This document shows positions 39,384 through 49,358 of a DNA stretch of 64,000 nt, piece after piece. The notes under the pieces are model-generated. The model did not search any database. It was not told the origin of the DNA and saw nothing but the letters and a program-made list of their open reading frames with translations. A program made the translations under genes and the position numbers. Source of the stretch: Limnobaculum xujianqingii (lineage in GTDB: Bacteria > Pseudomonadota > Gammaproteobacteria > Enterobacterales > Enterobacteriaceae); NCBI RefSeq assembly GCF_013394855.1, contig NZ_JABMLK010000001.1:496001-560000 (forward strand). Direction: 5' to 3'. Every line of letters starts with the position of its first letter. Position 1 is the stretch's first letter.

Positions 39384-41573
39384 CTATTCTTCACCTGTTG
39401 CGGTTAACTGAAGTGCAGCTTGTTGAGCTTTACGCGCTTTTACCCGTGCGATTGCCTCGGCAACGGCGGCTTTGCGTTCATCAACTTCTGCTACTGGCTG
39501 AGTTTCAATGGTTTGTTGCTGCTGTTCAGAAGATTCAGATTGTTGCTGCATTTCCTCACGTTGCTCTTTTCGTGCTTTAGCACGAGCAATAGCTTCAGCT
39601 ACTGCGGCCTTACGATCGTCCACAGGTACTGTAACTTGTTGACTAACACTTGTTTCTTTTGGGTTTGCCGATGCGGCTACAGGCACTGAGTTAGCTTGCT
39701 GCTGTGCTTTACGCGCTTTAACGCGAGCGATAGCCTCAGCAACTGCATTTTTACGGTCATCTGTATCAGATGTCTCTGAAACGTTCTGTTCAACAGGTTT
39801 TATCTCAGCTTGCTGTTTTTGTTCTTTTTTAGCTTTAGCGCGAGCTATAGCGGCAGCCAGTGCAGCTTTACGTGAGTCTTGTTCAGTATCAACGTTATTG
39901 TTAACGGATACTTCAGATTGTTCAACGAGTTGACTGGCTTGTCGTTGGGCTTTTCTGGCCTGTCTGAGAGCAATAACTGCGCTGTTATCCGGCAGTAATT
40001 TTCCATCAACGGATTTAATCACTGGTATTGTTGAGCTATTACTATTTTCAACGGGGTTCTGTTGTTTTACTCGTTCTAATGCGGCTTGAATAATATGGTT
40101 ATCTTTATCGTCTAAACGAGTCTCAGCCTGTTTATGACGCTGTTGACGCGCGAGCTTCTCTTTTTCAAGACGAGCCTGTCTGGCTTCAAAACGAATTTTG
40201 GCTGTGCGGGCCAGCTCAGCTAACTGGTCCTGTTCACGAATTTCTGCTTTTTCCTGACGATAGTATTGCACCAAAGGAATATTGCTGGGGCAAACGTAAG
40301 CACAGGCACCACATTCTATACAATCGAACAGATTATAATTACGAGCTTTTTCATGCTCCTTGCCGCGACTGAACCAGTAAAGTTGCTGAGGTAATAATCC
40401 CGCCGGGCAGGCATCGGCACACTGAGTGCAACGAATACAGGCCTGCTCTTGTTGTGGTGGTTCAATTTCATCGCTTGATGGTGCAATAATACAGTTGCTC
40501 ATTTTGGTTACCGGTACTTGCATATCCGGTAACGCAAAGCCCATTAACGGGCCTCCCATAATCACCATCGGTTTGGTTTGAGGTTGATATTGGAGCTGTT
40601 GCAGAAGTTCAGACACCGGGGTACCTAACAGCACCCAGAAGTTTCCTTTATCCTGAAGCGCTTCTCCGGTTAGGGTAACAATACGTTCGATCAGCGGTTC
40701 ACCATTAATCACTGCACGTTTGATGGCGTATACCGTACCTACGTTCTGCATTAATACGCCAATATCTGACGAACGCCCGCCATGTGGCACTTCAAGTCCG
40801 GTAAGGATCTTGGTTAACTGTTTAGCTCCGCCGGAAGGGTATTTAGTAGGAATAACGCGTAGGGAAATATCAGACGATCCGTTACGTTGTAACGCTTGTT
40901 TTAATTGTTGAATGGCTTCTGGCTTATTATCTTCAATACCAATCAGAATACTTTCAGGTTTCAGAATATGACGCAGAATCTCACAGCCGATAATTAACTC
41001 ATCAGCATATTCCTGCATCAACCGATCGTCGGCAGTAATATAAGGTTCACATTCGGCACCGTTAATGATCAGGGTATTTACCCGGCTTAATGCACCATTG
41101 ATTTTGCTGGCGGTAGGGAATACTGCACCACCTAAACCAGCAATACCGGAACGATGAATATGTTCGATTAACTGTTCCGACGTATAAGACAAGTAATCAT
41201 CTAACGGTTGTAGCTCGGCCCATTGTTCAAGACCATCAGGTTTCAGGCGAATACAGCGTTCAGGAATAGCGGACGGATGGGTACTTGGATAATAATCGAT
41301 ATCTATAACTGTACCAGACGTGGAAGCATGCACCGGTAAAGCGCGGTTCTTACCCGTGGTTAGCTTTTGGCCTTTAAAGACATATTCGCCTTGTTTTACC
41401 AGCAGTTCTCCCTCAGGACCAAGATGCTGTTGCAGAGGGATCTGTAAGTAATCCGGTAGCGCAGGGCGTCTGATAGGGATAAGGCGTGTTTGATCTTTCA
41501 TCTCAGGAGTATGAATGCCGCCGTCGAAATCCCAGACTTTGGTTTTTCTGAACTTAGCAAATAGATCAAACAT
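39384..41573 (-). CDS. rsxC: electron transport complex subunit RsxC
   Basis: Peripheral subunit that takes electrons from NADH via FMN and passes them to [4Fe-4S] clusters. The 729-aa product has the [12 protein letters not shown] [15 protein letters not shown], the FMN/NADH site [14 protein letters not shown], and two ferredoxin motifs [12 protein letters not shown] and [12 protein letters not shown]. The C-terminal third is charged and repetitive, with about four copies of D(D/E/S)[16 protein letters not shown]. It overlaps rsxB by 8 nt. Confidence 0.96.
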   Translation of the reverse strand: MFDLFAKFRKTKVWDFDGGIHTPEMKDQTRLIPIRRPALPDYLQIPLQQHLGPEGELLVKQGEYVFKGQKLTTGKNRALPVHASTSGTVIDIDYYPSTHPSAIPERCIRLKPDGLEQWAELQPLDDYLSYTSEQLIEHIHRSGIAGLGGAVFPTASKINGALSRVNTLIINGAECEPYITADDRLMQEYADELIIGCEILRHILKPESILIGIEDNKPEAIQQLKQALQRNGSSDISLRVIPTKYPSGGAKQLTKILTGLEVPHGGRSSDIGVLMQNVGTVYAIKRAVINGEPLIERIVTLTGEALQDKGNFWVLLGTPVSELLQQLQYQPQTKPMVIMGGPLMGFALPDMQVPVTKMSNCIIAPSSDEIEPPQQEQACIRCTQCADACPAGLLPQQLYWFSRGKEHEKARNYNLFDCIECGACAYVCPSNIPLVQYYRQEKAEIREQDQLAELARTAKIRFEARQARLEKEKLARQQRHKQAETRLDDKDNHIIQAALERVKQQNPVENSNSSTIPVIKSVDGKLLPDNSAVIALRQARKAQRQASQLVEQSEVSVNNNVDTEQDSRKAALAAAIARAKAKKEQKQQAEIKPVEQNVSETSDTDDRKNAVAEAIARVKARKAQQQANSVPVAASANPKETSVSQQVTVPVDDRKAAVAEAIARAKARKEQREEMQQQSESSEQQQQTIETQPVAEVDERKAAVAEAIARVKARKAQQAALQLTATGEE
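39395..39900 (-). repeat. degenerate tandem repeats in the RsxC C-terminal tail
   Basis: Four related coding repeats of D-x-RKAAxAxAIARxKAxK, each about 22 residues and separated by Gln-rich linkers, run to the C-terminus. Similar Ala/Arg/Lys repeats are known in enteric RsxC tails, with variable copy number. Confidence 0.75.
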
Positions 41574-42144
41574 GTGAATTAATCTCTAGCACTTTAACGG
41601 GTATGGCTTGCAGGTCCCATTTCCAGGTTGAGGTTGTCTGCTCCACCGGACGCATTTCAATGCAGTCTGTAGGACAAGGTGCAACACAGAGATCGCATCC
41701 GGTACAAAGATCGGTGATTACAGTATGCATAGCCCTGGTTGAACCAACAATGGCATCAACAGGACAAGCCTGAATACATTTGGTACAACCAATGCAGTTA
41801 TTTTCATCAATAAATGCCACTTTGCGCACCGGATTGCTCTCCATGGTGGCCTGATCAAGCGGTTGAGGATCGATACCCAGCGTATCAGCCAGCTTTAGCA
41901 TCACCGCTTCACCACCGGGGGCACATTTATTGATCATTTCGCCATTATTAGCCACGGCTTCGGCGTAAGGACGGCAGCCGGGATAGCCGCATTGACCACA
42001 TTGGCTTTGGGGCAATAGTGCCTCAACCTTATCGACGATAGGATCGGCATCTACCTGAAAACGACGGGCAGCAAAACCCAAAATAGCACCACACACCAAC
42101 GCCAGTAACGTTAGTGCAATAATGCTGGACCATAAAGAAAACAT
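41566..42144 (-). CDS. rsxB: electron transport complex subunit RsxB
   Basis: Iron-sulfur subunit anchored by an N-terminal helix. The 192-aa product has the Fes domain [15 protein letters not shown] and two [4Fe-4S] motifs [12 protein letters not shown] and [12 protein letters not shown]. Its ATG shares one base with the rsxA stop (TAATG), so translation is coupled. Confidence 0.96.
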   Translation of the reverse strand: MFSLWSSIIALTLLALVCGAILGFAARRFQVDADPIVDKVEALLPQSQCGQCGYPGCRPYAEAVANNGEMINKCAPGGEAVMLKLADTLGIDPQPLDQATMESNPVRKVAFIDENNCIGCTKCIQACPVDAIVGSTRAMHTVITDLCTGCDLCVAPCPTDCIEMRPVEQTTSTWKWDLQAIPVKVLEINSHV

Positions 42145-42725
42145 TAAAACCTTACCAACCCGGTGAAACCCATAAATGCCAGTGACATTAATCCGGCTGT
42201 AATTAACGCGATGGATGAACCTTTAAATGGAGCAGGCACATCAGCAGAGGCCAGACGTTCACGAATAGCGGCAAAAAGAACCATAACAAATGAAAAACCA
42301 ACCGCAGCGCTAAAGCCGTACACGGTAGATTGCATAAAGTTGTGTGATTGATTAACGTTAAGTAACGCTACGCCCAGCACCGCACAGTTAGTGGTAATCA
42401 AGGGTAAGAATATTCCCAGCAGGCGATAAAGTACCGGGCTGGTTTTACGCACCACTAACTCTGTGAACTGAACCACAACGGCGATAACAAAAATAAACGC
42501 CAGGGTACGTAAGTAGGACAACCCTAACGGTTCTAAAATATAATTTTCAACCAGCCATGCACAGATGGAGGCAAGCGTTAGCACAAATGTTGTTGCTAAT
42601 CCCATTCCGATGGCCGTTTCCAGCTTTTTCGATACCCCCATAAAAGGGCATAAGCCTAAAAACTTAACCAACACGAAGTTATTGACAAAAACAGTGCCAA
42701 CAAAAAGTAGCAAATAATCGCTCAT
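42144..42725 (-). CDS. rsxA: electron transport complex subunit RsxA
   Basis: Six-helix inner-membrane subunit. From ATG 42725 it is 193 aa and starts [20 protein letters not shown], the family start; a longer in-frame ATG at 42782 adds 19 residues not found in RsxA. The [14 protein letters not shown] motif pairs with RsxE. First gene of rsxABCDGE-nth. Its promoter region is the 113 bp before it, which contains a 20-bp palindrome. Confidence 0.95.
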   Translation of the reverse strand: MSDYLLLFVGTVFVNNFVLVKFLGLCPFMGVSKKLETAIGMGLATTFVLTLASICAWLVENYILEPLGLSYLRTLAFIFVIAVVVQFTELVVRKTSPVLYRLLGIFLPLITTNCAVLGVALLNVNQSHNFMQSTVYGFSAAVGFSFVMVLFAAIRERLASADVPAPFKGSSIALITAGLMSLAFMGFTGLVRF

Positions 42726-42809
42726 TAAACTGCCTAAAAGAGAAGAAGCCGCCATATTATCAATAATTGGCGGCTTAATCACAACACTGTAAGTGTAGGG
42801 GTATTGGTA

Positions 42810-42829
42810 TTTACCTCTATAGAGGTAAA
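42810..42829. promoter_or_regulatory. perfect 20-bp palindrome between fhs and rsxA
   Basis: TTTACCTCTATAGAGGTAAA is a perfect 20-bp palindrome, 9 bp downstream of the fhs stop and 84 bp upstream of the rsxA ATG, both on the minus strand. Without a T-run it is a weak terminator at best; an operator for rsxA is an alternative. Confidence 0.4.
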
Positions 42830-42838
42830 CAAACGACG

Positions 42839-44545
42839 TTAACTCAGGCCAATAATTTCCCCGGATTGATCGATATCAATATTACGATAGGCGGGTAGCG
42901 TACCTAAACCCGGCATAGTCATAATATTTCCTGCATAAGCGCGGATAAATCCAGCCCCGGCAGAAACCCGGAAAGAAGAAATCGTGACAGTAAAATCTTT
43001 TGGCACATTCTTTAATGCCGGATCGGCACTAATTGATAGCGGCGTTTTTGCTATGCATAAAGGAAGATGACCAAATCCGGCTTTCTCCAGTTGTGCTAAC
43101 TGGTCAGAGGCTTGAGCGGTCAGGACTGCCTGTTTTGCGCCGTAAGTATTAACCAGAGTCTGTACTTTTTCCAATAAACTGGCGTTATCAGGATAGAGTA
43201 AGGTGACTCCCTGTTGTTTTTCACATACGTCGGCAACCAGCTCAGCCAGTTTTGCCGTTCCGGCACCGCCTGCAGCAAAGGCATCACTGATCTCTACGCC
43301 TTCAGCACCACAGGATAGGGCGTATTTGCGTAGGTATTCCAGCTCTTCACCTGAGTCAGTTGGGAATCGGTTAATGGCGATCACTACCGGTAAACCATAG
43401 CGTTTGGCGTTGGCAATATGCCAGCCTAAGTTTTCACAGCCCTGCGCTAATAGTTCAACATTACTTTCCGCAATTTCCGCTGGCAGTGGTTGGCCCGGTT
43501 TAATATTAAATTTACCACTATTGGCTTTCAGGCTACGTAATGTTGCCACTAAGACCACACAAGATGGCTGGATGCCTGACTGGCGATACTTAATATTGAA
43601 GAATTTCTCCATTCCCATATCAGAACCAAAACCGGCTTCGGTTACAACATAGTCTGCTTGCTGTAAACCAATACGGTCAGCAATAACCGAGGAGTTACCG
43701 TGGGCAATATTAGCGAAAGGCCCGGCATGAATCAGTACCGGAGTATTTTCGCTGGTTTGCATCAACGTTGGTTGGATGGCATCTTTCATCAATACCGTCA
43801 TGGCACCGGCCACTTCCAGACGTTCTGCAGTAATAGGTTTGCCGTGAATATCAAGAGCCAGAATTATGCGGCCAATACGTTGACGCATATCTTTTAGATC
43901 TTCTGACAGAGCAAGGATCGCCATCAGTTCAGAAGCGGCAGTAATATCATAACCATCAGCGCGTTCAACGCCGTTAACTCCTCCGCCAACACCAACAGTG
44001 ATATGACGTAAAGCACGGTCGTTGTGGTCAACTACGCGCTTCCAGAGAATATGGTTCATATCAATATTTAATGCAGGCAGGTCGGTTTGTTCAGTGAATC
44101 GATCGCCTAAACGATGTTCATGATACAAACGAGCATCTAATGCTGCCGCTGCCAGATTATGCGCAGCAGTTATTGCATGAATATCGCCAGTAAGATGAAG
44201 GTTTAACTTCTCCATCGGCAGCACTTGAGCCTTTCCTCCACCTGCAGCACCGCCTTTCACGCCAAATACCGGACCAAGACTTGGCTGGCGAATACAGGCG
44301 ATACAAGGTTTACCGATAAAATTAAAACCCTGACTTAAACCAATAGTCGTCACGGTTTTACCTTCACCCAGTGGCGTAGGCGTGATGCTGGAAACTAAAA
44401 CCAGTTTACCTTTAGAAGCCTGAGGATTGATTAATGACAGCTCGACCTTGGCCATACTGGAGCCATAAGGGATAAGATATTCTGAAGTGATGCCATAACG
44501 TTGTGCAATTTCTTGAATTGGCTTAAGTGATGGTGAAGATGCCAT
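42839..44545 (-). CDS. fhs: formate-tetrahydrofolate ligase Fhs
   Basis: Makes 10-formyl-tetrahydrofolate from formate, THF and ATP, feeding one-carbon metabolism independent of serine. The 568-aa product has the ATP loop [51 protein letters not shown] and [10 protein letters not shown], all Fhs hallmarks, with family length. E. coli lacks this gene, so it marks the lineage. It is upstream of rsxA on the same strand with its own terminator-like palindrome. No formate-lyase gene is in the window. Confidence 0.95.
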   Translation of the reverse strand: MASSPSLKPIQEIAQRYGITSEYLIPYGSSMAKVELSLINPQASKGKLVLVSSITPTPLGEGKTVTTIGLSQGFNFIGKPCIACIRQPSLGPVFGVKGGAAGGGKAQVLPMEKLNLHLTGDIHAITAAHNLAAAALDARLYHEHRLGDRFTEQTDLPALNIDMNHILWKRVVDHNDRALRHITVGVGGGVNGVERADGYDITAASELMAILALSEDLKDMRQRIGRIILALDIHGKPITAERLEVAGAMTVLMKDAIQPTLMQTSENTPVLIHAGPFANIAHGNSSVIADRIGLQQADYVVTEAGFGSDMGMEKFFNIKYRQSGIQPSCVVLVATLRSLKANSGKFNIKPGQPLPAEIAESNVELLAQGCENLGWHIANAKRYGLPVVIAINRFPTDSGEELEYLRKYALSCGAEGVEISDAFAAGGAGTAKLAELVADVCEKQQGVTLLYPDNASLLEKVQTLVNTYGAKQAVLTAQASDQLAQLEKAGFGHLPLCIAKTPLSISADPALKNVPKDFTVTISSFRVSAGAGFIRAYAGNIMTMPGLGTLPAYRNIDIDQSGEIIGLS

Positions 44546-44793
44546 TCTCTACATGATCCTATGTATTAAAATCAAGATACCCAGCGGGCGGGAGTAAGCG
44601 AAGGCCAAATTATGTCATAAATCAAAGCAAAAATGGGTAAGAATAATCACTTTATTTGTCTTTTAGTTTTTGATGAATCTACTGACTATGCGGCAAGGGT
44701 ATCGTTTGCGTAATGGCAAAATTTGCATTTTTGTCAAAACGGAATAGATTACGAGATTCAATTAGTAAGGTATGTAGCTAAAGGTTGTTTTCC

Positions 44794-45786
44794 ATGTCGT
44801 GGTTGAAGTTTTTAAAAGTAGATACTTTTCTGGTTATGTTGATTGGCGTGATGATTTTAGCGACGCTATTTCCCTGCGAAGGGGACGCCAGAGTTTTTTT
44901 TGGTTATCTGACTAAAGCGGCGATTGCGTTACTGTTTTTTATGCATGGGGCAAAGCTGTCCCGGCAGAACATTCTTAATGGTATTCGACATTGGCGTTTG
45001 CATTTGATTGTTTTTGCCAGCACTTTTGTATTATTTCCATTACTGGGCCTTAGCCTGTCAGTATTTGTGCCCGATTTAATGTCAACGGGCATCTATCTGG
45101 GCTTTCTTTATCTTTGCGCCTTGCCCGCCACAGTTCAATCTGCAATTGCCTATACCTCTATTGCAGGTGGTAATGTGGCGGCTGCGGTTTGTAGCGCTTC
45201 TGCATCAAGTATGTTGGGTGTATTTATTTCGCCGATCCTGGTTGGGCTTTTGATGCATACTCAAGAGGGGAGCCAGGATACCTTACAGGCGATCCTTAAT
45301 ATTGTAATACAATTAATGTTGCCTTTTATTATTGGTCACCTTTCTCGTCCTTTTATTGTTAACTGGATTGAAAGATATAAAAAATTGATTAATACCACCG
45401 ATCGCAGTTCTATTTTATTAGTGGTTTATACCGCCTTTAGCGATGCTGTTATTGGGGGAATATGGCACCAGGTTAATCAATGGTCTTTGTTAATTATTAT
45501 TATTTTTTCAATATTACTATTGGCAATTGTATTAATTATTAATACCTGTCTGGCTCGGTGGTTGGGGTTTAGTATTCAGGATGAAATAACCATTATTTTT
45601 TGTGGCTCTAAGAAGAGCCTGGCCAACGGTATACCTATGGCTAATGTGCTTTTCCCGGCTGCATCTGTTGGGATGATGGTATTGCCATTGATGATCTTTC
45701 ACCAAATCCAACTCATGGTATGTACATTTTTAGCACAACGCTATGCAAAGAAAATCGCTATAATAGAGGAATGGAACAATAAATAA
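44794..45786 (+). CDS. yfeH: YfeH-like bile acid:sodium symporter (SBF-like) transporter
   Basis: Inner-membrane protein of 330 aa with about ten hydrophobic segments. The segments LYLCALPATVQSAIAYTSIAGGNVAAAVCSASASS and GSKKSLANGIPMANVLFP (each read here in part) are characteristic of the YfeH/SBF-like group of the BASS superfamily. Substrate unknown; a sodium-coupled organic anion is usual for the superfamily. I choose ATG 44794, 9 nt after AAAGG; a TTG at 44785 would add three residues. Divergent from fhs with a 239-bp gap. Confidence 0.82.
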   Translation: MSWLKFLKVDTFLVMLIGVMILATLFPCEGDARVFFGYLTKAAIALLFFMHGAKLSRQNILNGIRHWRLHLIVFASTFVLFPLLGLSLSVFVPDLMSTGIYLGFLYLCALPATVQSAIAYTSIAGGNVAAAVCSASASSMLGVFISPILVGLLMHTQEGSQDTLQAILNIVIQLMLPFIIGHLSRPFIVNWIERYKKLINTTDRSSILLVVYTAFSDAVIGGIWHQVNQWSLLIIIIFSILLLAIVLIINTCLARWLGFSIQDEITIIFCGSKKSLANGIPMANVLFPAASVGMMVLPLMIFHQIQLMVCTFLAQRYAKKIAIIEEWNNK

Positions 45787-45998
45787 CTGCAACAATCTTT
45801 AATTATTGAAAATGTTATTTTATGTAAATAATTGTCTTGATAAGAACTTGCTTATCAAGCCGTTGTCATACAATATGCACAGCGTTGTCTCAAATACACG
45901 TTAATTTGCTATCTCTTCTAGCGTATTAATATCTACTTGAACAAAGGCTAATTTTTGTCCGTTAGCGCTGCGTTGCAGCAAGAGAAAGCAGAACCTGA

Positions 45999-46925
45999 AT
46001 GTCGAAATTTAAACAACCTGAATTTCATTACTCCTACCTGATGCCAAAGTATTGGTTAACCTGGTTTGGGCTTATTACACTTTATTTATTAGTGCAGTTA
46101 CCCTATCCAGTGATTCATTTTATTGGTACCCGAACTGGTCATTTATCAATGCGCTTTTTAAAGCGTCGTAAACATATTGCCCGGCGTAATTTGGAGCTTT
46201 GTTTTCCTAACCTGAGTTTAGATGACAGAGAGAAGCTTCTGGTTGAGAACTTTGAATCATTAGGAATGGGGTTACTGGAAACGGGAATGGCCTGGTTTTG
46301 GTCCGATAATCGGATCAAAAAATGGTGCAAGGTCGATAATATCGAGATCATGTCACGTATTCGTGCTGATGGGAAAGGGGTGTTATTGGTAGGCGTCCAT
46401 TTTTTAACCCTCGAGTTAGGGGGCCGAATTTACGGCATGTACAATCCTGGTGTTGGTGTTTACCGCCCGCACAATAATAAGTTGATGGATTGGGTTCAGT
46501 GCAAAGGCCGCAGCCGTTCAAATAAGTATTTTATTGACCGTCATGATATTAAAGGCATGATTCGTGAGCTGCGCAAAGGAGAGATCCTTTGGTATGCACC
46601 CGATCATGATTATGGCCCGCGTAACAGCGTATTTGCGCCATTCTTTGCGGTTCCTCAAGCAGCAACAACCATTGGAACCAGCATATTAATGCGTCAGGCT
46701 AATCCGGTAATATTACCTTTTACGCCGAAACGCCATATTGATGGTAGTGGTTATACTGTAATGGTAACTGAGCCACCAACTGGTTTCCCAATGGATAACT
46801 CTACGGAAGCAGCAAAATTTATGAATAAAGTGGTTGAGAAAGAAATATTGAAAGCACCTGAGTTGTATATGTGGCTACATCGTCGATTTAAGACGCGGCC
46901 AGCAGGTGAGATATCTCTTTATTAA
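45999..46925 (+). CDS. lpxL: lipid A lauroyl-type acyltransferase, LpxL family
   Basis: Adds a secondary acyl chain from acyl-ACP to Kdo2-lipid IVA at the inner membrane. The 308-aa product has an N-terminal hydrophobic helix (YWLTWFGLITLYLLVQLPYP) and the catalytic HxxxxE at His134/Glu139 in VGVHFLTLELGG. APDHDYGPRNSVFAPFFAV and the C-terminal HRRFKTRPAGE follow. The segment around residues 128-155 is closer to E. coli LpxL than to the cold-induced LpxP, though the two cannot be fully separated by eye. Monocistronic. Confidence 0.88.
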   Translation: MSKFKQPEFHYSYLMPKYWLTWFGLITLYLLVQLPYPVIHFIGTRTGHLSMRFLKRRKHIARRNLELCFPNLSLDDREKLLVENFESLGMGLLETGMAWFWSDNRIKKWCKVDNIEIMSRIRADGKGVLLVGVHFLTLELGGRIYGMYNPGVGVYRPHNNKLMDWVQCKGRSRSNKYFIDRHDIKGMIRELRKGEILWYAPDHDYGPRNSVFAPFFAVPQAATTIGTSILMRQANPVILPFTPKRHIDGSGYTVMVTEPPTGFPMDNSTEAAKFMNKVVEKEILKAPELYMWLHRRFKTRPAGEISLY

Positions 46926-47029
46926 TCAATTTATAAGGGTGAAAAATAACCAGTTTAGTTGTTTTACCCAAAAGAGTGAGAAATCGCTTGCGTTATGTGG
47001 TTCATTATGAGTAAATGTGAACCGGCCTG

Positions 47030-47215
47030 TGCTACAGACCTATTTATGTACGACATTAGAGTAAAGCAGTTCCTTCTTAAAGCCGTTATCTTTTGATTTC
47101 GCTTATTAGACGAACATCTTCTTAGTGCCTCCATAAGTAATGACTCTGAAAATCTGGCCATAATGCCTATACCCTATGATGTATGGCAGGTTAACTAATT
47201 TAAAGGTAAGTAAAG
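47030..47215 (+). promoter_or_regulatory. long structured leader of the cspC-like cold-shock gene
   Basis: The 290 bp between lpxL and the cold-shock gene hold no other gene. A CTACAGACC block (47032-47040) resembles the cold box of E. coli cspA-type leaders. TCTTCTTAGTGC and ATAAGTAA (47117-47140), and GGCAGGTTAA near 47185, recur in the leader of the third cold-shock gene (51165-51189 and near 51220). Thermoregulation is inferred. Confidence 0.5.
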
Positions 47216-47425
47216 ATGTCCAAGAAAACTGGCAAAGTTAAATGGTTCAATGAAAGCAAAGGTTTTGGTTTTATTGAGCAAGATGATGGTGGTAAAGACG
47301 TATTCGTTCACTTCTCTGCTATCGCTAGTGAAGGTTTTAAAACTCTGGCTGAAGGCCAGAAAGTTGAATATACCATTCAAGACAGCCCACGCGGTCCAGC
47401 AGCTGCAAACGTTGTTGCTCTGTAA
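47216..47425 (+). CDS. cspC: cold-shock protein of the CspC/CspE type
   Basis: Single-stranded RNA/DNA-binding chaperone that melts RNA structure. The 69-aa product has both intact motifs, RNP1 KGFGFI and RNP2 VFVHFSAI, and all surface aromatics. Shine-Dalgarno site AAAGGTAA. Its place next to rlmA matches cspC of E. coli. It is followed by a terminator, then by a divergent paralogue. Confidence 0.93.
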   Translation: MSKKTGKVKWFNESKGFGFIEQDDGGKDVFVHFSAIASEGFKTLAEGQKVEYTIQDSPRGPAAANVVAL

Positions 47426-47487
47426 TTAGCAGCAAACGTTAAGGAAGATAAGATAAGCCTCTGGTTTTCTTAGCTTCAGTGACAAGG

Positions 47488-47515
47488 AACCCGCATCGCT
47501 GATGCGGGTTTTTTT
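47488..47515 (+). terminator. terminator after the cspC-like gene
   Basis: Ten-bp stem AACCCGCATC / GATGCGGGTT with a GCT loop and a run of seven T. Confidence 0.9.
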
Positions 47516-47625
47516 GTGGTCTTGGAACAGAAAATTTACTTGAACCTGATATTCCAGGTACAGATGTTGTAAAAACTTACTGTAGAAGGAAATGAAATAA
47601 CTGAATAAATTAAGAGGTAAAAATT

Positions 47626-47832
47626 ATGACCCTAAGAATGGGACTCGTAAAATGGTTTGATAAAAACCAAGGTATTGGTTTAATTACTCCACTGGATGGC
47701 AGTACTGAACTTTATGTAGATCGTAAGTCAATTGCGACATCCACTAAATCGTTGACTGAAGGGCAAAACGTAGAATTTTCTACTTATAAAACTTCCCGCG
47801 GTCTGTTAGCAACGGATGTTATCGCATTTTAA
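47626..47832 (+). CDS. divergent cold-shock-like protein with degenerate RNP motifs
   Basis: The 68-aa product keeps the CSD layout (LVKWFDKNQG at the start, GLLATDVIAF at the end) but RNP1 reads QGIGLI instead of KGFGFI and RNP2 reads LYVDRKSI instead of VFVHFSAI. Several aromatic residues that stack on nucleic acid are therefore lost, as in E. coli CspF and CspH. Shine-Dalgarno site GAGGTAA. The frame is intact, so it is likely a functional but weak or non-binding paralogue. Confidence 0.8.
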   Translation: MTLRMGLVKWFDKNQGIGLITPLDGSTELYVDRKSIATSTKSLTEGQNVEFSTYKTSRGLLATDVIAF

Positions 47833-48013
47833 TTATTTAATTGATAATGATATGGAGGAAGAGTTTAACTAAAGTTTCTGCATCATTACCGTGTTAAATC
47901 ACAATTAACACGCCTCTCAAACCTTGCTGCTTTAATGTTATACTTCCTTCATAAAAATTCTATTTACTCTATATCGGTATTTCCGATATTCAATATTTCG
48001 CCAGGATTTCGCT

Positions 48014-48835
48014 ATGCAATATCAATGTCCACTTTGTCACCAGCCGTTGCAATTGGACAATCAGGTATGGCAATGCAGTAATCGCCACCAGTTTGATCGG
48101 GCAAAAGAAGGGTATGTGAACCTGATGCCTGTTCAGCATAAAAAATCTAAAAATCCTGGCGATAATCAAATGATGATGCAAGCCCGCCGCCAGTTTCTGG
48201 ATGCGGGTTATTATCAACCACTAAGAGATGCCATTTTCTCACTGCTGAATAATTCATTATCTGATGATTTAGTGCCTCAGGCACTATTAGATATAGGTTG
48301 TGGTGAAGGTTATTACACTGGTTTTTTGGCTGAAAAATTAAAGCAACACAGAGACATTACGGTTTATGGTCTGGATATTGCTAAAGGTGCAATACGTTCA
48401 GCCGCTAAACGTTATAGTTCAGCTGAATTTTGTGTCGCATCCAGCCATCTTTTACCCTTCAGTGACCAATCTATGGATGCAGTATTGAGAATCTATGCGC
48501 CTTGTAAGGCTCAGGAGCTCTGTAGAGTAGTTAAAACAGATGGTTTGATTGTAGCTGTTACTCCGGCCCCAAATCACTTGATACAGCTTAAAGGGCTTAT
48601 CTATCAAACGCCTCAACCTCATGAGGATAATGAAGAACATATTGAAGGGTTTTATCTGATAGAAAGTCAGCGTTTAAGTTATAAGATGAATTTACCGGGT
48701 GAGCAGGCGGTCAATTTACTACAAATGACACCTTTTGCCTGGAAGGCCTCAGAGCAATTGATTGCTGAACTTTCTGACAATACCGATTTTTATTGTGAAA
48801 CGGATTTCTATATCCGTTTGTACCGCAAAAAATAA
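48014..48835 (+). CDS. rlmA: 23S rRNA (guanine-745-N1)-methyltransferase RlmA
   Basis: Methylates G745 of 23S rRNA with S-adenosylmethionine. The 273-aa product has an N-terminal zinc site (Cys5, Cys8, Cys21, His25, identical in spacing to the E. coli enzyme) and a class I SAM fold with LLDIGCGEGYYTG, VYGLDIAK and VTPAPNHLIQLK. It lies beside the cspC-like gene, as in E. coli. Confidence 0.95.
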   Translation: MQYQCPLCHQPLQLDNQVWQCSNRHQFDRAKEGYVNLMPVQHKKSKNPGDNQMMMQARRQFLDAGYYQPLRDAIFSLLNNSLSDDLVPQALLDIGCGEGYYTGFLAEKLKQHRDITVYGLDIAKGAIRSAAKRYSSAEFCVASSHLLPFSDQSMDAVLRIYAPCKAQELCRVVKTDGLIVAVTPAPNHLIQLKGLIYQTPQPHEDNEEHIEGFYLIESQRLSYKMNLPGEQAVNLLQMTPFAWKASEQLIAELSDNTDFYCETDFYIRLYRKK

Positions 48836-48836
48836 C

Positions 48837-48858
48837 AAACGGGGCTTTAGCCCCGTTT
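48837..48858. terminator. bidirectional terminator after rlmA
   Basis: Ten-bp stem AAACGGGGCT / AGCCCCGTTT with a 2-nt loop, downstream of rlmA and of the opposing MscS-family remnant. Confidence 0.7.
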
Positions 48859-48876
48859 GATTAAAACATCTTATTT

Positions 48877-49347
48877 TTATGCCAGATTGCTAACCATTGC
48901 CCGCATATCACTACCGGTCGGTGTCTGGTGCAGTCGTAAACCAAACTGTGGAATGATAGAGAAGATATGGTCGAAAATATCTGACTGGATACCTTCATAT
49001 TCAACCCAGGCAACCGTGTTGGTAAAGGCGTAAATTTCCAAAGGAATACCTTCTGAGCTAGCCTCTAACTGTCTGACCATTAAGGTCATATTCTGGTGAA
49101 TTCCCGGATGTGCTTTCAGGTAAGCGTGTATATAAGCGCGTAATGTACCAAGGTTGGTTAACCTACGGCCATTAATTGGCAGACTTAAGTCAATATGATG
49201 TTGGTGATTATATTGTTCGATCTCTTTTGCTTTACTTTCAATGTAAGGTTCAAGCAGATAACTATGCTGTAGTGACTGTTGTTGCTCTGATGATAAAAAA
49301 CTGACGCTGGTAGCATCAATTCTGATGCTACAGTTGAGAAAATAAGT
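48877..49347 (-). pseudogene. C-terminal remnant of a YbdG-type MscS mechanosensitive channel
   Basis: The minus-strand open frame from 49347 to the stop at 48877 gives about 155 residues without a usable start: SIRIDATSVSFLS, NGRRLTNLGTLRAYIHAYL, then GIPLEIYAFTNTVAWVEYE and IFDHIFSIIPQFGLRLHQTP. This is the cytosolic C-terminal part of YbdG/MscS-like channels of about 415 aa. The membrane part is missing and an in-frame TAA lies at 49348-49350. nudL ends 10 bp away, so a deletion joined the two. Possible re-start at ATG 49089 (70 aa) is not credible as a channel. Confidence 0.8.
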
Positions 49348-49358
49348 TTAATTCTCTG

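Noticed and set aside
47890..47912. Inverted repeat CGTGTTAA-N7-TTAACACG before rlmA as a defined operator or terminator
   Set aside because: A clean hairpin, but without a T-run or a recognised regulator; too little to assign a role.
49048..49089. ATG 49089 as the start of a real 70-aa protein
   Set aside because: Recognisable channel sequence continues upstream of this ATG in the same frame, so the short frame is only the tail of a truncated gene.
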